In this document: piece after piece, positions 1-7,500 of the stretch
Numbering within the stretch: position 1 is the stretch's first letter
How the letters are laid out: each line of letters starts with the position of its first letter
Origin: Methanobacterium sp. BAmetb5
GTDB lineage: Archaea > Methanobacteriota > Methanobacteria > Methanobacteriales > Methanobacteriaceae
Reading direction: 5' to 3'
DNA length: 7,500 nucleotides
Assembly: GCF_003491305.1 (NCBI RefSeq)
Contig: NZ_CP022706.1
Span: 567,501 to 575,000 of the forward strand
Position numbers and translations under genes: made by a program
Notes under the pieces: generated by a model
What the model saw: only the letters and a program-made list of their open reading frames with translations
Database searches by the model: none
What the model was told of the DNA's origin: nothing

Positions 1-430
1 ACAGGTGCCAACCACTCTAAATCCCCATTTCCTGTGTAGATCAATGCTTATTGTATTTTCAGCAAACATAATAGCCTGTAATGTCCAGAATCCTTTTTCT
101 TCAGCAAATTCGATTAATTTCCAAGCAAGAGATTCCCTATACCCATCCCCTGATATTCCGGATCCACATAGATACTATCCTCCACAACTCCCCAGTAAAC
201 TTCCCTATTGGATACTGAAGATAAAGAGCCCCATCCCCGTATGGGATCAGTTTTTTTGGAATGATCTTCACGTACTACCAGAACACTTCCTAAAATGCAT
301 TTTTTAAGCCATACTTCTGGAAGGGGTAATTTTAATTCAAAATTTGCATTTCCACATATTACCGCTTTAGAATAGATTTTTGACACATCAAGCCATCATT
401 CTTTTTCATTTTATCAATTCTAAAATTCAT
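1..430 (-). pseudogene. Frameshifted GNAT N-acetyltransferase (phosphinothricin/methionine-sulfone acetyltransferase-like), 3' end outside window
   Basis: The minus strand encodes a GNAT-fold acetyltransferase of the Pat/MddA type, which transfers acetyl from acetyl-CoA to the amino group of small molecules. The pieces lie in two alternating frames. The N-terminus starts at ATG 430-428 (MNFRIDKMKKNDGL), with GGAG upstream. At about 389 reading must shift to the frame with IYSKAVICGNANFELK, WLKKCILGSVLVVRED and GWGSLSS, reaching the acetyl-CoA loop YVDPEYQGMGIG. That frame stops at 116-114. At about 126-128 reading must return to the first type of frame (AWKLIEFAEEKGF, LQAIMFAEN, LHRKWGFRVVG), which runs off the window at base 1. 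Each junction needs one extra base, and each falls at a TTG followed by a codon starting with G, so both could be TTGG read as TTG. The gene is either a recent pseudogene or carries two sequence errors. The family call is firm because the order of all motifs is intact. Confidence 0.8.
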
Positions 431-487
431 TCCATTATCTCCATATTTTCCTAGCAGGATTATTCTATTCAATTTTATTTTAGTCCC

Positions 488-525
<38 letters not shown>

Positions 526-534
526 GTGGGGGTA

Positions 535-565
<31 letters not shown>

Positions 566-674
566 TGGTCGTTTTATTACCCTGACCTCAATTAAGTACT
601 GAAAAAATAATAACCATCCTTAAGGAGAAAAATAGTACAAATAATTCACACCCTTAAAGATGAAAAGCCCCTTG

Positions 675-707
<33 letters not shown>

Positions 708-732
708 TAAAATCAAAGAAGATAAAAATCCA

Positions 733-781
<49 letters not shown>

Positions 782-782
782 C

Positions 783-805
783 TAATATAAAGCTAACAAT
801 GGTTA
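783..805 (+). promoter_or_regulatory. TATA-like element followed by operator-like site TAACAATGGTTA
   Basis: TAATATAAA at 783-791 could be a TATA box. TAAC-AATG-GTTA at 794-805 matches the half-sites of the operator family, though its centre is not perfectly symmetric. A start site about 25 bp beyond the TATA centre would fall near 812-814, exactly at an ATG, as in a leaderless archaeal mRNA. The A+T-rich setting makes the TATA match weak evidence by itself. Confidence 0.4.
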
Positions 806-813
806 TTTCCAAG

Positions 814-963
<150 letters not shown>

Positions 964-1002
964 AAAATTGATCCAAACCATAAAACCAAAAATTCTGCCA
1001 TA

Positions 1003-1066
1003 AGCTTCATATCCTAACCAGGAAACAATCCATGACCAAAAAAGTCCCCGGTTAGGATTACAAGCT
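1003..1066. other. Long inverted repeat with 9-bp and 5-bp stems
   Basis: ATCCTAACC (1011-1019) is perfectly complementary to GGTTAGGAT (1050-1058). Outside it, AGCTT (1003-1007) pairs with AAGCT (1062-1066) across a symmetric three-base internal loop. The enclosed loop is 30 nt. An A+T-rich stretch with short T-runs follows (to about 1100). It could be a structured leader element of the HdrA-like gene, a small RNA, or a terminator region for whatever starts near 530. No identity was recognised. Confidence 0.4.
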
Positions 1067-1434
1067 AAAATTAGATTAAAATGCTTTTCTTTAAATTTTA
1101 AGAGTTGTAATCGTGAATTGTATAAGTAACTAAAATCATGATAATTTGTTCTAGTATATGTCCAATCAGATATCTAAATAATAAATTCATCATCAATTGG
1201 CAAATATTTAATTATATGAAACTTCACTATAGTTAATACATAATTTGTATTTTAATTTGAATAATTAAACAGCAGTAATGAAATAAAAAAAAGATTGATA
1301 TAAACATGTTGTTTTATTTGTTACCCGAGAATATTTGTTTGTATTTAAAAAAAGGTTATATTTAAAAAAGAATCTGTGCCTTAATCAAAAATCAGTACTA
1401 GATCTATTTACTATTCACTTGATTATTAACCCCA
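1067..1434. other. A+T-rich intergenic stretch upstream of the HdrA-like gene
   Basis: No gene, tRNA or clear repeat is visible here. Candidate TATA-like sequences occur at 1342-1350 (TATTTAAAA) and 1357-1366 (TTATATTTAA), either of which would put a transcription start some 55-85 nt before the HdrA-like start codon. No TAAC-N4-GTTA site occurs in this stretch, so if the HdrA-like gene belongs to that regulon it would have to be read from the promoter near 500. Confidence 0.4.
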
Positions 1435-1440
1435 AAGGAG
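1435..1440 (+). promoter_or_regulatory. Shine-Dalgarno of the HdrA-like gene (AAGGAG)
   Basis: AAGGAG ends ten bases before the TTG at 1451 but only one base before the earlier in-frame TTG at 1442. It therefore favours 1451 as the start codon. The ATG at 1455 is out of frame. Confidence 0.6.
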
Positions 1441-1450
1441 ATTGGTTAAT

Positions 1451-4703
<3,253 letters not shown>

Positions 4704-4705
4704 AT

Positions 4706-4984
<279 letters not shown>

Positions 4985-4990
4985 GTTTTT

Positions 4991-4995
4991 CCTCC
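4991..4995 (-). promoter_or_regulatory. Shine-Dalgarno GGAGG fixing the start of the sulfur carrier
   Basis: On the minus strand GGAGG precedes the ATG at 4984-4982 by six bases. This excludes the longer reading from 5035, which would add 17 residues with no family counterpart. Confidence 0.8.
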
Positions 4996-5026
4996 AATGT
5001 ATTGGTTTTTTAAAGTCATACTCAGG

Positions 5027-5083
<57 letters not shown>

Positions 5084-5085
5084 AG

Positions 5086-5094
5086 TATATAAAA
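5086..5094 (-). promoter_or_regulatory. TATA box of the sulfur-carrier/binding-protein unit
   Basis: Read on the minus strand, TTTTATATA forms a good archaeal TATA box. A start site about 25 bp on, near 5062, falls within the tandem operator and would give a leader of roughly 80 nt. The same A+T-rich stretch, read on the plus strand (TATATAAA, or CTTATAAAA at 5072-5080), may serve the NifX-like gene, so the region could be a divergent promoter. Confidence 0.55.
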
Positions 5095-5111
5095 CTTTTG
5101 GGTTTAGGAAA

Positions 5112-5129
5112 TTCCTCTAAAAAGAGGAA
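5112..5129 (+). repeat. Inverted repeat TTCCTC/GAGGAA in the NifX-like leader
   Basis: TTCCTC (5112-5117) and GAGGAA (5124-5129) can form a six-pair hairpin with a six-base loop. It lies about 70 bases before the NifX-like start, near where a transcript from the TATA-like elements at 5072-5093 would begin. It might be a leader hairpin or a protein site; nothing more can be said. Confidence 0.35.
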
Positions 5130-5198
5130 AACACATGGAATAAATCTGATTAAATGTAAAAGAAATTAAATGTTTATCACAAATAAAGGTGTTAGTAA

Positions 5199-5543
5199 AT
5201 GTCCATAAAAGTAGCAGTTGCCAGCAGTGATGGCAAATATATCAATCAGCATTTTGGAATGGCTTCACAATTTCTGATTTTCGAATTAGATGAAGATGGA
5301 ACCCATAAATTCCTGGAATTACGAGAAAACAAACCGGCCTGCAGTACGGAGGGTCACAGTGAATTATCCATGGAAAAAAGTGTTAAACTAATATCTGACT
5401 GCCAAGCAGTACTTGCCGGCCAAATTGGTCCTGGAGCCATCGATATACTGTTGAAAAATAACATAGGCCCCTACATAGCACCAACATTTATCGAAGATGC
5501 ATTAAAACAACTGGCAGAAATTAGAAAAAAGAAAAAAGACTGA
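5199..5543 (+). CDS. NifX/NifB C-terminal-like cofactor-binding protein
   Basis: This 114-residue protein belongs to the dinitrogenase iron-molybdenum-cofactor biosynthesis family (NifX, NafY core, NifB C-terminal domain), small RNase-H-like proteins that bind or carry nitrogenase cofactor precursors. Diagnostic parts are VAVASSDGKYINQHFGMAS at residues 5-23 with the family His-Phe-Gly, FLIFELDED, a CSTEGHSE segment near 48-55, and AVLAGQIGPGAIDILLKNN near 70-88. The tail is lysine-rich. The start ATG is preceded by AAGGTG seven bases away. The gene lies between the sulfur-carrier unit and the NifD-like gene, so a role in making or inserting that enzyme's cofactor is likely by context. Many archaeal members are annotated only at family level and need not serve nitrogenase. 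Confidence 0.85.
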   Translation: MSIKVAVASSDGKYINQHFGMASQFLIFELDEDGTHKFLELRENKPACSTEGHSELSMEKSVKLISDCQAVLAGQIGPGAIDILLKNNIGPYIAPTFIEDALKQLAEIRKKKKD

Positions 5544-5595
5544 TTATTGGAGATTTTAGGATTAATAGATAATTTTATAATGGATAATTCTATAA

Positions 5596-5763
5596 AGTCT
5601 CGATTTAAAAGAAAAACAAATCGCTATTTCCATTGTGATATCGGTAGGTCAAATTGGACCAGACACTTGGAATAAACTCTTAAAGAAGATTAAACCCTTT
5701 AATTATGCCTTTTTTACAAAAATAATGATTTTAAAATACTCAACTGAATATACAAGTAAATGA
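5596..5763 (+). pseudogene. Probable remnant of a second NifX-like gene
   Basis: An open frame with no initiator at its head reads SLDLKEKQIAISIVISVGQIGPDTW..., then NKLLKKIKPFNYAFF, before TGA at 5761. The block V-GQIGP-x(6)-LLKK-I-P resembles VLAGQIGPGAIDILLKNNIGP of the intact NifX-like protein upstream. The N-terminal half of the family (the HFG region) cannot be found in any frame. The most economical reading is a decayed tandem duplicate. The remainder of the 409-base gap between the genes shows only A+T-rich sequence up to the promoter at 5822. Confidence 0.5.
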
Positions 5764-5821
5764 AAAGTCGAATCATTGTATCTTTAGTTTCAGTAGCTAT
5801 TTTTCAAGGATCTATCCTGAT

Positions 5822-5835
5822 TTAACGATCGTTAA
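5822..5835. promoter_or_regulatory. Upstream operator-like palindrome TTAACGATCGTTAA
   Basis: This 14-bp perfect palindrome carries the TAAC-GATC-GTTA core. It ends two bases before the presumed TATA box of the NifD-like gene and its centre is 36 bp from that of the next palindrome. Three sites in this promoter, on both sides of the TATA box, suggest tight control. Confidence 0.7.
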
Positions 5836-5836
5836 C

Positions 5837-5845
5837 TATTTATAC
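5837..5845 (+). promoter_or_regulatory. Probable TATA box of the NifD-like gene
   Basis: TATTTATAC lies between two operator sites. A start about 25 bp downstream would fall near 5867, inside the tandem operator at 5859-5884, leaving a leader of roughly 85 nt. A second candidate, TTATATAAC at 5868-5876, would itself be covered by the operator. Confidence 0.5.
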
Positions 5846-5857
5846 TAAATCAATTGT

Positions 5858-5896
<39 letters not shown>

Positions 5897-5897
5897 A

Positions 5898-5928
<31 letters not shown>

Positions 5929-5939
5929 CAAGAAGAAAT

Positions 5940-5945
5940 AGGAGG
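5940..5945 (+). promoter_or_regulatory. Shine-Dalgarno AGGAGG setting the GTG start of the NifD-like gene
   Basis: AGGAGG ends seven bases before GTG at 5953. No ATG near the head of the frame has a comparable signal, so the GTG is the start. Confidence 0.8.
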
Positions 5946-5952
5946 AAATTAA

Positions 5953-7485
<1,533 letters not shown>

Positions 7486-7487
7486 AC

Positions 7488-7500
7488 ATGACTGAAAACA
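7488..7500 (+). CDS. Start of next gene, probably the beta-like (NifK-like) partner, cut by window end
   Basis: ATG ACT GAA AAC follows the NifD-like stop by two bases, with AAAGGGG (7474-7480) seven bases before the ATG. Only four residues are visible, so the identity is inferred solely from the usual alpha-then-beta order of component-1 genes. Confidence 0.5.

Noticed and set aside
5..307. Plus-strand open frame of 100 codons
   Set aside because: It is antisense to the acetyltransferase sequence, whose family motifs are clear on the minus strand; it has no Shine-Dalgarno and no recognisable content.
1032..1055. Seven-codon ORF MTKKVPG after AGGAA
   Set aside because: It is a single short frame inside a strong hairpin, without the repeated, evenly spaced Shine-Dalgarno seen at 676 and 757.
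5107..5115. GGAA-A-TTCC palindrome as a possible NrpR nitrogen operator
   Set aside because: The described NrpR operator has six bases between GGAA and TTCC; here there is one, so a nitrogen-regulator site is not supported.
5124..5143. GAGG followed by ATG GAA TAA (two-codon ORF) in the NifX-like leader
   Set aside because: The GAGG is already part of a hairpin and a two-codon frame is easily met by chance; it does not share the ATGTGTAG motif of the other micro-ORFs.

Overview
The window looks like chromosomal DNA of a methanogenic archaeon, most likely a Methanobacterium-like member of the Methanobacteriales. The evidence is an HdrA-type heterodisulfide reductase flavoprotein, A+T-rich intergenic DNA with archaeal TATA boxes (TTTATATA type) about 25 bp from likely transcription starts, strong Shine-Dalgarno sequences (GGAGG, GAGGTG, AAGGAG), and TTG or GTG start codons. 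The assignment rests on family recognition only; no search was run.

Layout. 1-430 (minus): a GNAT acetyltransferase of the phosphinothricin/methionine-sulfone type, broken by two single-base frameshifts and cut by the window edge. 431-1450: about 1 kb without a conventional gene. It holds a TATA box with two perfect palindromes, two tiny Shine-Dalgarno-preceded ORFs encoding Met-Cys-Ser-Cys-Arg and Met-Cys-Arg, a third operator-like site in front of a doubtful 49-codon ORF, and two strong inverted repeats. 1451-3835 (plus): an HdrA-like flavin/iron-sulfur protein fused to an MvhD-like domain that has lost its iron-sulfur cysteines. 4984-3765 (minus): a two-gene unit encoding a ubiquitin-fold sulfur carrier (MoaD/ThiS-like, ending Gly-Gly) and a NitT/TauT (NMT1-like) substrate-binding protein with no signal peptide. 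Its 3' end overlaps the HdrA gene by 71 bp. 5199-5543 (plus): a small NifX/NifB-C-terminal-like cofactor-handling protein. 5596-5763: a likely decayed remnant of a second copy of that family. 5953-7485 (plus): a nitrogenase component-1 alpha-like (NifD-like) protein, followed after 2 nt by the start of another gene, probably the beta-like partner.

The strongest unexplained signal is a family of palindromes of the form TAAC-N4-GTTA, eight copies, all intergenic. Two promoters, that of the sulfur-carrier/binding-protein unit and that of the NifD-like gene, carry the same 26-bp tandem arrangement (two palindromes 14 bp apart, sharing a central GTTATATAAC) at a similar place just downstream of the TATA box. 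This suggests one regulator controls both units, and probably a promoter near position 500.

The NifD-like protein keeps the three P-cluster-type cysteines and both cofactor-ligand positions (Cys and His) but lacks the distal histidine of N2-reducing enzymes. It therefore looks like a cofactor-bearing reductase for a substrate other than N2. Together with a sulfonate/nitrate-type binding protein, a Gly-Gly sulfur carrier, a NifX-like cofactor protein and an HdrA-type electron carrier, the working hypothesis is a nitrogenase-like system for acquiring sulfur (or another nutrient) from an organic substrate, comparable in logic to bacterial methylthio-alkane reductase. That role is inference.
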